From: Paenibacillus radicis (ex Gao et al. 2016)
GTDB lineage: Bacteria > Bacillota > Bacilli > Paenibacillales > Paenibacillaceae
Reading direction: 5' to 3'
DNA: 59,881 bases
Assembly (NCBI RefSeq): GCF_014641555.1
Contig: NZ_BMHY01000024.1
Location: 6,754 to 66,634, forward strand
Shown here: positions 23,569 to 34,100 of the stretch, in pieces
Layout of the letters: the number at the start of each line of letters is the position of its first letter
Position numbering within the stretch: the stretch's first letter is position 1
Position numbers and translations under genes: made by a program
The notes under the pieces: generated by a model
What the model saw: the letters and a program-made list of their open reading frames with translations, nothing else
Database searches by the model: none
What the model was told of the DNA's origin: nothing

Positions 23569-25644
23569 TTAAGCGCCTTTGTTTTTGGAAATGATCTCTT
23601 CCGAGATATTGCGCGGTACTTCTTCATAGTGCGAAAGCTCCATGGAGAATACGCCGCGGCCTTGCGTACCGGAACGAAGCGTTGTGGAGTAACCAAACAT
23701 CTCAGCCAAAGGCACCTTAGCACGGATAATTTGTGCGCCTGCACGAGTATCCATACCTTCGATACGACCACGACGGGAGTTCAGCATACCCATTACGTCA
23801 CCCATGTACTCTTCTGGAACCGTAACTTCAACCTTCATGATTGGCTCAAGCAGGACAGGTTTACACTTGTCTTTAGCTGCTTTAAGTGCCAACGATCCAG
23901 CGATTTTAAACGCCATCTCCGAGGAGTCAACGTCATGGTACGATCCGTCGAATACGATTGCTTTAACGTCAACGAGTGGGAAGCCGGCAATAACGCCGTT
24001 CTTCATTGATTCCTCGATACCCGCTTGGATAGGAGCAATAAATTCGCGCGGAATGGATCCGCCCACTGTTTTGTTTTCGAAAATAAATCCAGTGCCTGGC
24101 TCTTGTGGAATGAACTCAACCCAGCAATGGCCAAATTGACCTTTACCACCGGATTGACGAACGAACTTGCCTTCCACTTTCGCTGCTTCACGGAATGTTT
24201 CACGATAAGCAACCTGAGGTTTACCAACATTCGTCTCAACTTTGAATTCGCGAAGCATACGGTCAACCAGGATTTCAAGGTGAAGCTCACCCATACCCGA
24301 AATGATCGTTTGGTTCGTTTCTTCATCCGTATGAGCGCGGAATGTAGGATCTTCTTCAGCAAGCTTGGAGATTGCGATACCGAGTTTATCTTGGTCAGCT
24401 TTCGTTTTTGGTTCGATAGCTACCGAGATAACCGGATCAGGGAAGTTCATCGATTCGAGAACGATCGGGAACTTCTCATCGCAAAGCGTATCACCTGTAG
24501 TTGTATCTTTCAGACCAACTGCAGCGGCGATGTCGCCGGAATACACTTCGGAAATCTCTTGACGGCTGTTCGCGTGCATTTGCAGAATCCGGCCAATCCG
24601 CTCACGTTTGTTCTTTGTTGCATTCAGAACATACGAACCGGATTTCAGGATACCCGAGTACACACGGAAGAACGTCAGCTTACCAACATAAGGGTCAGTC
24701 ATGATTTTGAATGCAAGAGCTGCGAACGGCTCTGTGTCGGAAGAAGGACGTGCGCCTTCTTCACCGTCTTCAAGAGTACCTTTAATTGCTGGTACGTCAA
24801 GCGGCGACGGCAGGTAATCGACAACTGCATCCAATACCAATTGAACACCTTTGTTACGGTAAGAAGAACCTGCAACAACTGGGAAGATTTTAACTTCGCA
24901 AACACCTTTGCGAAGTGCTGCTTTCAGTTCTGCAACGGTGATTTCTTCACCTTCCAGATACTTCATAGTCAGCTCTTCATCCAATTCTGCAACCTTCTCA
25001 ACAAGTTCCAGACGAAGTTCTTCAACTTGGTCTGCATATTGAGCAGGAATTTCGATTTTCTCAGGATCTTTCCCGAGATCATCTACGTATTTGTAAGCTA
25101 CACGCTCAACGATGTCGATCACACCAACGAAGTCGGACTCAGCACCGATAGGAAGCTGAATAGCAACCGCATTAGCTTGCAGACGCTCACGCATGTCTTT
25201 AATAACATTCAGATAGTCTGCACCGATGATATCCATCTTGTTGATGTAAGCGATCCGAGGAACGCCGTAACGGTCAGCTTGACGCCATACGGTTTCAGAT
25301 TGAGGCTCAACGCCTTCTTTTGCACTGAAAACGCCAACGGCCCCGTCCAATACGCGCAGGGAACGTTCTACTTCTACTGTGAAGTCAACGTGTCCCGGGG
25401 TGTCGATGATATTAATGCGGTGACCTTTCCATTGAGCGGTCGTCGCGGCAGACGTAATCGTAATACCGCGTTCTTGTTCTTGTTCCATCCAGTCCATTGT
25501 CGCAGCGCCTTCATGCACTTCGCCAATTTTGTGAGTACGGCCCGTGAAGAACAAAATCCGTTCAGTTGTCGTGGTTTTACCAGCGTCAATATGCGCCATA
25601 ATCCCGATGTTACGCGTATTATTCAAGGAGAACTCTCTTGACAT
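23569..25644 (-). CDS. fusA: Elongation factor G
   Basis: 691 residues. Translocase GTPase with P-loop AHIDAGKT (17-24), DTPGHVDF near 82-89 and NKMD near 136-139. Domains II-V are complete, with the C-terminal SMELSHYEEVPRNISEEI. Nothing in the domain III region looks like a known fusidic-acid resistance change, though this was judged only by eye. It is 59 bases after rpsG in the str operon. Confidence 0.99.
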   Translation of the reverse strand: MSREFSLNNTRNIGIMAHIDAGKTTTTERILFFTGRTHKIGEVHEGAATMDWMEQEQERGITITSAATTAQWKGHRINIIDTPGHVDFTVEVERSLRVLDGAVGVFSAKEGVEPQSETVWRQADRYGVPRIAYINKMDIIGADYLNVIKDMRERLQANAVAIQLPIGAESDFVGVIDIVERVAYKYVDDLGKDPEKIEIPAQYADQVEELRLELVEKVAELDEELTMKYLEGEEITVAELKAALRKGVCEVKIFPVVAGSSYRNKGVQLVLDAVVDYLPSPLDVPAIKGTLEDGEEGARPSSDTEPFAALAFKIMTDPYVGKLTFFRVYSGILKSGSYVLNATKNKRERIGRILQMHANSRQEISEVYSGDIAAAVGLKDTTTGDTLCDEKFPIVLESMNFPDPVISVAIEPKTKADQDKLGIAISKLAEEDPTFRAHTDEETNQTIISGMGELHLEILVDRMLREFKVETNVGKPQVAYRETFREAAKVEGKFVRQSGGKGQFGHCWVEFIPQEPGTGFIFENKTVGGSIPREFIAPIQAGIEESMKNGVIAGFPLVDVKAIVFDGSYHDVDSSEMAFKIAGSLALKAAKDKCKPVLLEPIMKVEVTVPEEYMGDVMGMLNSRRGRIEGMDTRAGAQIIRAKVPLAEMFGYSTTLRSGTQGRGVFSMELSHYEEVPRNISEEIISKNKGA

Positions 25645-25703
25645 GAATTTGTCTCCTTTCGAATTGCGAGATTATCTCGGCAATCGATCTTTGTATTATG
25701 ATT

Positions 25704-26174
25704 CTACCAACGGTAGTGAGCAAACGCTTTGTTCGCTTCTGCCATTTTGTGCGTGTCTTCGCGTTTCTTCACAGATGCGCCAGTGTTATTGGAAGCATCG
25801 ATGATTTCAGCAGCCAGACGTTCTTCCATCGTTTTTTCACCGCGGTTACGTGAGTAGTTCACGAGCCAACGGAGACCAAGCGACGTACGACGCTCTGGTT
25901 TAACCTCGATCGGCACTTGATAGTTAGCGCCGCCAACACGGCGAGCTTTAACCTCAAGTACAGGCATGATGTTTTTCAATGCTGCTTCGAACACTTCCAT
26001 CGGATCTTTACCCGTGCGTTCTTGAATCAGCGTGAATGCATCATATAGCAACGTTTGTGCAACGCCGCGTTTGCCGTCGATCATAATACGGTTGATCAGA
26101 CGAGTTACCAATTTGCTATTGTACACCGGATCCGGCAATACATCGCGTTTTGTTACAGGACCTTTGCGTGGCAT
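25704..26174 (-). CDS. rpsG: 30S ribosomal protein S7
   Basis: 156 residues starting MPRKGPVTKRDVLPDPVYNSKLVTRLINRIM, with GGANYQVPIEVKPERRTSLGLRWL (about 79-102) and the typical end KANKAFAHYRW. It nucleates assembly of the 30S head and contacts the E site. It lies 75 bases after rpsL. Confidence 0.98.
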   Translation of the reverse strand: MPRKGPVTKRDVLPDPVYNSKLVTRLINRIMIDGKRGVAQTLLYDAFTLIQERTGKDPMEVFEAALKNIMPVLEVKARRVGGANYQVPIEVKPERRTSLGLRWLVNYSRNRGEKTMEERLAAEIIDASNNTGASVKKREDTHKMAEANKAFAHYRW

Positions 26175-26249
26175 GAGAAAGTCCCCCTTTCTTTCATAGT
26201 CGTTTAGCTTGCATTTGCAATTGGCTCACCCAAACGGGAGAATTCCAAC

Positions 26250-26669
26250 TTATTTTTTAACTTTTGGACGTTTAGTACCGTATTTCGAACGGGATTGACC
26301 GCGGTTGTTAACACCCGCTGTATCCAATGCGCCGCGAACGATATGGTAACGTACGCCCGGAAGGTCTTTTACACGACCGCCACGGATCAGTACGACACTG
26401 TGCTCTTGCAGGTTGTGTCCGATACCCGGAATGTAAGCCGTTACCTCTACTTTATTCGTCAGACGCACACGTGCGTATTTACGAAGCGCGGAGTTCGGTT
26501 TTTTCGGAGTCATCGTACCTACACGAGTGCACACACCGCGTTTTTGCGGAGCGCTGATGTTCGTAGCTTCACGTTTCAGGGCGTTAAAGCCTTTTTGCAA
26601 AGCAGGCGATTTCGATTTTACGACTTTAGCTTGACGTCCTTTGCGGACGAGCTGGTTAATTGTTGGCAT
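26250..26669 (-). CDS. rpsL: 30S ribosomal protein S12
   Basis: 139 residues starting MPTINQLVRKGRQAKVVKSKSPAL. The decoding-centre loops TPKKPNSALRKYARVRL and GGRVKDLPGVRYH carry the wild-type lysines that are altered in streptomycin-resistant mutants. It begins the str operon. The ATG follows AAGGGGGTGG, and a 256-base spacer separates it from the L7Ae-like gene upstream. Confidence 0.98.
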   Translation of the reverse strand: MPTINQLVRKGRQAKVVKSKSPALQKGFNALKREATNISAPQKRGVCTRVGTMTPKKPNSALRKYARVRLTNKVEVTAYIPGIGHNLQEHSVVLIRGGRVKDLPGVRYHIVRGALDTAGVNNRGQSRSKYGTKRPKVKK

Positions 26670-26705
26670 GTTGCCACCCCCTTCCCATGATTCATGTCTT
26701 ATTAA

Positions 26706-26755
26706 AAATACAAGAATTCAATAAGTTTTGCACTTACAACAAAATACTTGTATTT
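26706..26755. repeat. Inverted repeat in the rpsL leader
   Basis: AAATACAAG (26706-26714) and CTTGTATTT (26747-26755) are perfect 9-base inverted arms 32 bases apart, 37 to 86 bases before the rpsL start. In RNA they would form an AT-rich stem enclosing GAATTC and a GTTTTGCAC region. It could be a leader element for str-operon control or a simple structural feature. No convincing promoter could be fixed in 26756-26925. Confidence 0.45.
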
Positions 26756-26925
26756 CTTCGCGAAACGAACTTTTGTTTACCAAAGGTTAACGAAAGCCGT
26801 TACGCTTATGGCAAGACATTACACCCTACTTTAAGCCCACAGATCCAGGTGGTTCGTAAAAGAACAAAAGAAAATTTCTGCCGGTCTACTTCTTGCAAAC
26901 TACACCAGCAAAAATAAAGATTCAT

Positions 26926-27156
26926 TTATTCGCCATCAGGGACAAGCGCTGCAGTTGCAGCACCGACGTCAATGCCGCAGGTTTCCCCCAGGCTCTCCAT
27001 CGTGTCGACCCACCGAATCGGTACACCCAACCTCTCACACAGATGAACAATCTTCTCTTTCATCCGCGGATCTGCATCACGAGCAATATAGACTTCGACT
27101 GCTTTATGCTGCTCAAGCATCTTCGTCGTCTGTTTCGCGCCAACCTTAAACTGCAT
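26926..27156 (-). CDS. rplGB: L7Ae/L30e-like K-turn-binding protein (YbxF type)
   Basis: 76 residues starting MQFKVGAKQTTKMLEQHKAVEVYIARDADPRM. It has the L7Ae-family core with RLGVPIRWVDTMESLGETCGIDVGAATAALV. Bacillus YbxF binds K-turn RNA, and its position between rpoC and rpsL is the same here. The frame is open to 27219, but AAAGGTGATTTC places the start at 27156. Confidence 0.92.
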   Translation of the reverse strand: MQFKVGAKQTTKMLEQHKAVEVYIARDADPRMKEKIVHLCERLGVPIRWVDTMESLGETCGIDVGAATAALVPDGE

Positions 27157-27311
27157 GAAATCACCTTTCCTTATCGGAAGACACCTCACACAATTAGGCA
27201 CACTTCGATATAGTATCACCTTGAACAGCCTGTGTCAAGCAACTACGGCTTTATAGAAGTTGTTAAACTTTTCTTAAGCCTTTCGAACATGCCCAAAGCT
27301 CATTTACTCAT

Positions 27312-27368
27312 AAAAAGAGCGGATACCCGCCGCTGGGCCCGTGCCCTCACAGCGGATATCTCGCTCTT
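27312..27368 (-). terminator. Terminator after rpoC
   Basis: A long hairpin with outer arms AAGAGCG (27315-27321) and CGCTCTT (27362-27368), plus an inner CGGATA/TATCCG-type pairing, followed by five T on the minus strand. It lies 38 bases after the rpoC stop. Confidence 0.85.
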
Positions 27369-27405
27369 CGTCCAGAGCTTTGTACAAAAGGTGAATCTAT
27401 CTTAC

Positions 27406-30400
27406 CTATTCAATCGCAACGGCTTCTGATTCCACTTCGCCCTGCTCTGCAACAACCTCGTCTTCCAAACCAACGAGTTTGATGTTGCGGTAACGGGTCA
27501 TGCCAGTACCGGCCGGAATCAGCTTACCGATAATAACGTTCTCTTTCAGACCGAGCAATTGGTCAACTTTGCCTTTGATCGCTGCATCGGTCAATACGCG
27601 AGTCGTCTCTTGGAAAGATGCTGCCGACAAGAAGGAGTCGGTTTCCAGGGAAGCTTTCGTAATACCGAGCAGGACTGGCTTAGCGACTGCAGGCTCATGT
27701 CCGGAAAGAATCGCGTCGCGGTTCTGAGATTCATATTCATGGATGTCAACGAATGCGCCAGGAAGCAGCGTCGTTTCGCCTGCATCTACGATACGGATTT
27801 TGCGGAGCATCTGCTTAACCACAACTTCGACGTGTTTATCATTGATTTCTACGCCTTGGTTCCGATATACGCGTTGTACTTCCTGCAAAATATAGTTTTG
27901 AACGCCACGGATGCCTTTGATGCGCAGCATGTCTTTCGGATCGATCGAACCGTCCGTCAGCTCATCGCCGGCTTCAATATGCTGGCCTTCTGTAACGCGG
28001 ATACGCGAGCCATAAGTGATTGCATATACTTTGGACTCTGCTTCACCTTGAATTTCTATTTCGCGACGGTCTTTCGCTTCGCGAATTTCTTTCACGACGC
28101 CGTCAAGCTCGGTAATGATCGCTTGACCTTTCGGATTACGCGCCTCGAACAGCTCTTGGATACGCGGCAAACCTTGCGTAATATCGTCTCCGGCTACACC
28201 GCCGGTATGGAACGTACGCATCGTGAGCTGTGTTCCTGGCTCACCGATCGATTGTGCTGCGATAATGCCAACCGCTTCGCCGATTTCAACATGTTTGCCG
28301 GTCGCCAAGTTGCGGCCGTAGCAAATTTTGCAGACGCCATGACGGGCGCGGCAGCTGAGAACCGAACGAATTTGCAGCTTTTCAATTCCAGCATTGATGA
28401 TCGCGTCTGCTTTGCTCGAATCGATCAGCTCGCTTTTCTTAACGATAACTTCACCCGTTTTAGGGTTGCGAATCGTCTCGAACGAATAGCGGCCTTCGAT
28501 ACGGTCGTACAGATCCTCGATAACCTCTTTGCCGTCTTGAATTTTGCTGACGGTAAAGCCTTTATCCGTGCCGCAATCATCCTCACGAACGATTACGTCC
28601 TGTGCTACGTCAACGAGACGACGAGTCAAGTAACCCGAGTCAGCGGTACGAAGCGCTGTATCGGCCAGACCTTTACGCGCACCGTGAGTCGAGATAAAGT
28701 ACTCGAGAACGGTAAGGCCTTCACGGAAGTTCGATTTAATTGGCAACTCGATAATCCGACCCGACGGGTTGGCCATCAGGCCCCGCATGCCGCCGAGTTG
28801 AGCGATCTGCGATTTGTTACCCCGTGCTTTAGAGTCGACCATGAGCATAATGGAATTGTAACGATCCATCGATCTCATGAGAATTTCGGTAATTTGATCT
28901 TTCGCTTTGCTCCAGATCTCGATAACGCGGTCATAGCGCTCTTCGTTCGTAATCAGACCACGACGGTATTGATTCATAACGACCGATACCTTGCCATCCG
29001 ATTCCTTCAGAATTTGAACCTTTTCTTCTGGAACGATTACGTCGGATACGGCAACCGAAATACCCGCACGAGTCGAGTAAGTGAAGCCAAGCTGCTTGAT
29101 ACGGTCAAGAATGATCGACGTCAATGTCGTATGGTAAATGCGGAAGCATTCGCCGATGATGTTGCCCAAATACTCTTTGCCCACGCCGCCGGCAATCGGA
29201 AGTTCTTCCTTGATCTTATTCAGATCGCTGCCTTTGTCGTAAACGAAATATTTGTCAGGCGTCCCGTACAGCAAGTTCGCTTTGGTCGCTTCGTTGATGT
29301 AAGGGAAATCTTCCGGATAAATTTCGTTGAAAATAACTTTACCAACAGTTGTACAAATGAGCGACTCCTGTTGTTTCTCCGTAAAGTTCGTTTTCTTCAA
29401 GACGCGAGCCGGTATGAAGATGCGGGCATGCAACGACACAATGCCGCGTTGGTATGCGGAGATCGCTTCATTAACCGAAGCAAATACAGAACCGCTGCCT
29501 TTCGCATCCTTGTTGTCCATCGTCAGGTAGAAAGATCCGAGAACCATATCCTGCGACGGTGTAACAACCGGTTTGCCGTCTTTCGGGTTCAAAATGTTGC
29601 CCGATGCAAGCATGAGCAAACGCGCTTCCGTCTGAGCCTCAGCCGACAACGGTACGTGAACAGCCATTTGGTCACCGTCAAAGTCGGCGTTGTAAGCCGT
29701 ACATACGAGCGGGTGAAGTTTGATGGCGCGGCCTTCGACAAGGATCGGCTCAAACGCCTGGATGCCGAGACGGTGAAGGGTCGGTGCACGGTTCAGCAGA
29801 ACCGGATGCTCCTTGATGACTTCTTCAAGTACGTCCCAAACTTCAGGGCTTACGCGTTCAACCTTGCGCTTCGCACTTTTGATGTTATGGGCAAGACCTT
29901 TGTTGACAAGCTCTTTCATAACGAACGGCTTGAACAGCTCCAGCGCCATTTCCTTTGGAAGTCCGCATTGGAACATCTTCAGGTTCGGTCCAACAACGAT
30001 AACCGAACGACCGGAGTAGTCAACCCGTTTTCCGAGCAAGTTCTGACGGAAACGGCCTTGTTTACCTTTCAGCATATGGCTGAGCGATTTCAACGGACGG
30101 TTGCCTGGTCCGGTTACCGGACGACCGCGACGACCATTGTCGATCAAGGCGTCAACGGCTTCCTGAAGCATCCGTTTCTCATTTTGTACGATAATGTCAG
30201 GAGCGCCGAGATCAAGCAAACGCTTCAGACGGTTGTTCCGGTTAATAACACGGCGGTACAGGTCATTCAAGTCGGACGTTGCAAAACGGCCGCCGTCGAG
30301 TTGTACCATCGGACGAAGCTCTGGAGGAATGACCGGAAGCACGTCAAGAATCATCCATTCCGGCTCATTGCCGGAGTTGCGGAATGCTTCAATGACTTCA

Positions 30401-31029
30401 AGACGCTTGATCGCACGGTTACGGCGTTGCCCCTGTGCGGTACGCAGCTCTTCCTTCAGCGTCTCAAGCTCTTTCTCCACGTCAATATCCTGCAGTAGTT
30501 TTTTGACTGCTTCAGCACCCATGCCGGCTTGGAATCCGTAACCGTATTTCTCACGGTAGCTGCGGTATTCTTTCTCCGACAACAATTGTTTCTTCTCCAA
30601 AGGCGTTTCGCCTGGATCGGTTACAACATAGGATGCAAAGTAGATAATTTCCTCAAGCGAACGAGGCGACATATCCAAAGCCAAGCCCATACGGCTCGGA
30701 ATCCCTTTAAAATACCAGATATGCGATACAGGAGCAGCCAATTCAATGTGGCCCATGCGCTCACGACGTACTTTTGCACGAGTGACTTCAACGCCGCAGC
30801 GATCGCAGACAACGCCTTTGTAACGTACACGCTTGTACTTGCCGCAATGGCATTCCCAGTCTTTGGTTGGTCCAAAGATTTTCTCGCAGAAGAGCCCTTC
30901 CTTCTCCGGTTTTAACGTCCTATAGTTGATCGTCTCCGGTTTTTTGACTTCTCCGCGGGACCAAGAACGAATTTTATCCGGCGAGGCAAGCCCGATTTTC
31001 ATATACTCGAAGTTGTTCACGTCCAACAA
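27406..31029 (-). CDS. rpoC: RNA polymerase beta-prime subunit
   Basis: 1207 residues. Zinc ribbon CHCGKYKRVRYKGVVCDRCG (about 60-80), the catalytic magnesium motif NADFDGD (about residue 450), the trigger loop region and the second zinc site CRARHGVCKICYG are present. It lacks the large insertion of the enteric subunit and has the usual Bacillota size. Translation starts at TTG (31027-31029), eight bases after AAGGAGG, giving MLDVNNFEYM as in Bacillus. An upstream in-frame ATG at 31050 overlaps the ribosome-binding site and is rejected. Confidence 0.98.
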   Translation of the reverse strand: MLDVNNFEYMKIGLASPDKIRSWSRGEVKKPETINYRTLKPEKEGLFCEKIFGPTKDWECHCGKYKRVRYKGVVCDRCGVEVTRAKVRRERMGHIELAAPVSHIWYFKGIPSRMGLALDMSPRSLEEIIYFASYVVTDPGETPLEKKQLLSEKEYRSYREKYGYGFQAGMGAEAVKKLLQDIDVEKELETLKEELRTAQGQRRNRAIKRLEVIEAFRNSGNEPEWMILDVLPVIPPELRPMVQLDGGRFATSDLNDLYRRVINRNNRLKRLLDLGAPDIIVQNEKRMLQEAVDALIDNGRRGRPVTGPGNRPLKSLSHMLKGKQGRFRQNLLGKRVDYSGRSVIVVGPNLKMFQCGLPKEMALELFKPFVMKELVNKGLAHNIKSAKRKVERVSPEVWDVLEEVIKEHPVLLNRAPTLHRLGIQAFEPILVEGRAIKLHPLVCTAYNADFDGDQMAVHVPLSAEAQTEARLLMLASGNILNPKDGKPVVTPSQDMVLGSFYLTMDNKDAKGSGSVFASVNEAISAYQRGIVSLHARIFIPARVLKKTNFTEKQQESLICTTVGKVIFNEIYPEDFPYINEATKANLLYGTPDKYFVYDKGSDLNKIKEELPIAGGVGKEYLGNIIGECFRIYHTTLTSIILDRIKQLGFTYSTRAGISVAVSDVIVPEEKVQILKESDGKVSVVMNQYRRGLITNEERYDRVIEIWSKAKDQITEILMRSMDRYNSIMLMVDSKARGNKSQIAQLGGMRGLMANPSGRIIELPIKSNFREGLTVLEYFISTHGARKGLADTALRTADSGYLTRRLVDVAQDVIVREDDCGTDKGFTVSKIQDGKEVIEDLYDRIEGRYSFETIRNPKTGEVIVKKSELIDSSKADAIINAGIEKLQIRSVLSCRARHGVCKICYGRNLATGKHVEIGEAVGIIAAQSIGEPGTQLTMRTFHTGGVAGDDITQGLPRIQELFEARNPKGQAIITELDGVVKEIREAKDRREIEIQGEAESKVYAITYGSRIRVTEGQHIEAGDELTDGSIDPKDMLRIKGIRGVQNYILQEVQRVYRNQGVEINDKHVEVVVKQMLRKIRIVDAGETTLLPGAFVDIHEYESQNRDAILSGHEPAVAKPVLLGITKASLETDSFLSAASFQETTRVLTDAAIKGKVDQLLGLKENVIIGKLIPAGTGMTRYRNIKLVGLEDEVVAEQGEVESEAVAIE

Positions 31030-31121
31030 GGAGCAACCCTCCTTCGTCATGTATGGCTATGTCGTGCAAATTAGCGGCTGCACGTCCACGCAACTAGCGG
31101 TACGAGCAGCCTTGGCAAATG

Positions 31122-34100
31122 CTATTCAGCGCCCATTTCTGCGCCTTCCAGATTCAGGTTGAGCTTGTCGCCCGCGCCTTCATCCTCGTCATCCATTTCT
31201 TTCATTTCGATCTCTTCTTCGTTCTCCGTCAGGATCTTAACGTCCATACCGAGAGATTGAAGCTCTTTGATCAATACTTTGAACGATTCCGGAACGCCTG
31301 GCTCCGGCACGTTCTCGCCTTTGACGATCGATTCGTACGTTTTCACCCGGCCGACAACGTCATCGGACTTAACAGTAAGAATCTCTTGAAGCGTGTAGGC
31401 TGCGCCATAGGCTTCAAGCGCCCATACCTCCATCTCCCCGAAGCGCTGGCCGCCGAACTGGGCTTTACCGCCGAGTGGCTGCTGCGTAACGAGTGAGTAA
31501 GGACCTGTAGAACGAGCATGGATTTTATCGTCAACCATGTGCGCCAGCTTGATCATGTACATGACGCCGACCGTAACTTCACGTTCGAAGGATTCGCCCG
31601 TACGTCCGTCATACAAGACCGTTTTGCCGTTGCGCTGCATGCCAGCTTCTTCCATCGTATCGAATACGTCATACTCGCGAGCGCCGTCGAATACTGGCGT
31701 TGCTGCATGAAGTCCGAGCTGTTTACAAGCCATGCCCAGATGGACCTCGAGCACTTGCCCGATGTTCATACGCGAAGGTACGCCGAGCGGGTTCAGCACG
31801 ATTTCAACAGGCGTGCCGTCCGGCAGGAACGGCATATCTTCCTCCGGCATGATGCGGGCGATAACCCCTTTATTGCCGTGGCGTCCTGCCATTTTGTCGC
31901 CTTCGGAAATTTTCCGTTTTTGAGCAATATATACACGAACCAGCTGATTCACGCCCGGAGGCAATTCATCGCCGTTCTCGCGGGTAAACACTTTTACATC
32001 AACGACGATTCCATCCGTACCGTGAGGTACGCGGAGCGAAGTGTCACGAACCTCGCGAGCCTTCTCACCGAAGATCGCGTGGAGCAGCCGTTCTTCCGCT
32101 GTCAGTTCCGTTACGCCTTTAGGCGTTACTTTGCCGACTAGGATATCACCTGCGCCAATCTCAGCGCCTACACGGATAATGCCGCGCTCGTCGAGATTTT
32201 TGAGTGCTTCTTCACCGACGTTCGGAATGTCGCGCGTAATTTCTTCCGGTCCAAGCTTCGTGTCACGGGCTTCGGATTCATATTCTTCAATATGAATCGA
32301 AGTGTATACGTCTTCCTTAACCAGTTTCTCGCTAAGCAGGATCGCATCCTCGTAGTTGTAGCCTTCCCACGTCATGAACGCAACGACTACGTTGCGGCCA
32401 AGCGCCAATTCGCCTTGCTCGGTCGAAGGACCGTCAGCGAGAATGTCGCCTTTTTTGATGACATCGCCCTTACGAACGATAGGACGCTGATTGATGCATG
32501 TTCCTTGGTTGGAACGTGTAAATTTGTGCAGCTTATGTTTCACCAAATCGCCAGTGACAGGTTTGCCGTCAAGCAGCTCTACGCGGCGCAGCCAAATTTC
32601 ATTGGCCGATACGCGCTCGATGACACCGTCGAACTTGGATACGATACATACGCCGGAATCTTTTGCAGCCTTGTGCTCCATTCCTGTGCCGACAAGCGGT
32701 GCTTTCGGAATCAAGAGCGGAACAGCTTGCCGCTGCATGTTCGATCCCATCAGAGCGCGGTTGGAGTCATCATTCTCTAAGAACGGAATGAGCGCCGTCG
32801 CAACGGATACGACCTGTTTAGGCGATACGTCCATGTAGTCAACGCGATCACTTGGCATGGTCAGGATATTATCGGCTTGCTTGTTGTAACGAACGATCTG
32901 ACTTTCGTCTTCGAAGCGGCTATCTTCTGTCAGTCTGGCATTTGCCTGACCGATGACATAGTTGTCTTCTTCGTCGGCAGTCATATACGAGATCTGCTCG
33001 GTTACGACACCAGTCTTCGGATCAACCCAACGGTATGGAGCCTCAATGAAGCCATACTCATTAATTCGTGCGAACGAAGACAAGGAGTTGATCAGACCGA
33101 TGTTCGGTCCCTCAGGCGTCTCGATCGGACACATCCGCCCATAGTGGGAGTGATGGACGTCACGGACTTCGAAGCCCGCGCGCTCACGCGTCAAACCGCC
33201 CGGTCCGAGTGCGGACAGACGACGTTTGTGCGTCAGTTCGGCAAGCGGATTCGTTTGGTCCATAAACTGCGACAGCTGCGACGAACCGAAGAACTCTTTA
33301 ATCGATGCGATAACAGGCCGGATATTGATCAAAGCCTGAGGCGTGATCGCATTCGCATCCTGAATCGACATTCTCTCGCGCACAACGCGCTCCATACGGG
33401 ACAAACCGATACGGAACTGGTTTTGCAGAAGCTCGCCTACCGAACGCAAACGGCGGTTGCCGAGATGGTCGATATCATCCGTGCTTCCGACTCCGTGCAA
33501 GAGATTGATGAAATAGTTAATGGACGAAATGATGTCCGCAGGTGTAATATGCTTAACCATTTTGTCAATGATGCCGTTGGAGATGACCTTGATCACCTTC
33601 GCATCATCAAGCGGCGAGAATACACTGATCGTTTGCAGTGGAATACTATCTGCATCCAATACGCCGTTGGCAACATGATACGTCTTGAAGCCGACATTTT
33701 TCTCCAGCTTGTCAAGGATATCGTCCAACAGGCGGCGATCAATCACTTGGCCTGCTTCGGCGATAATCTCGCCCGTTCCCGGATCAACAAGCGTCTCTGC
33801 AAGGCGCTGGTTGAACAAACGGTTTTTGATGTGAAGCTTTTTATTGATTTTGTAACGACCGACATTTGCCAGATCGTAACGCTTTGGATCGAAGAAACGA
33901 GCTACCAGCAAGCTCTTCGCATTGTCCAAAGTTGGCGGCTCGCCCGGACGAAGACGCTCATAGATTTCGATCAGCGCTTTCTCTGTCGAATCCGTATTGT
34001 CTTTGTCCAGCGTGTTGCGAATATACTCGTCATGCCCTAGCAATTCGAGAATTTCAGCGTCAGTGCCAAAGCCTAGAGCACGCAAAAGCACCGTAACCGG

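Noticed and set aside
24025..25641. A 538-codon open frame on the plus strand
   Set aside because: Antisense to fusA, whose domains are complete; no independent coding signals.
27559..30498. A 979-codon open frame on the plus strand
   Set aside because: It is antisense to rpoC, has no ribosome-binding site and an odd residue mix; it results from the codon bias of the real gene.
32877..34040. A 387-codon plus-strand open frame
   Set aside because: Antisense to rpoB, no start signals or family resemblance.
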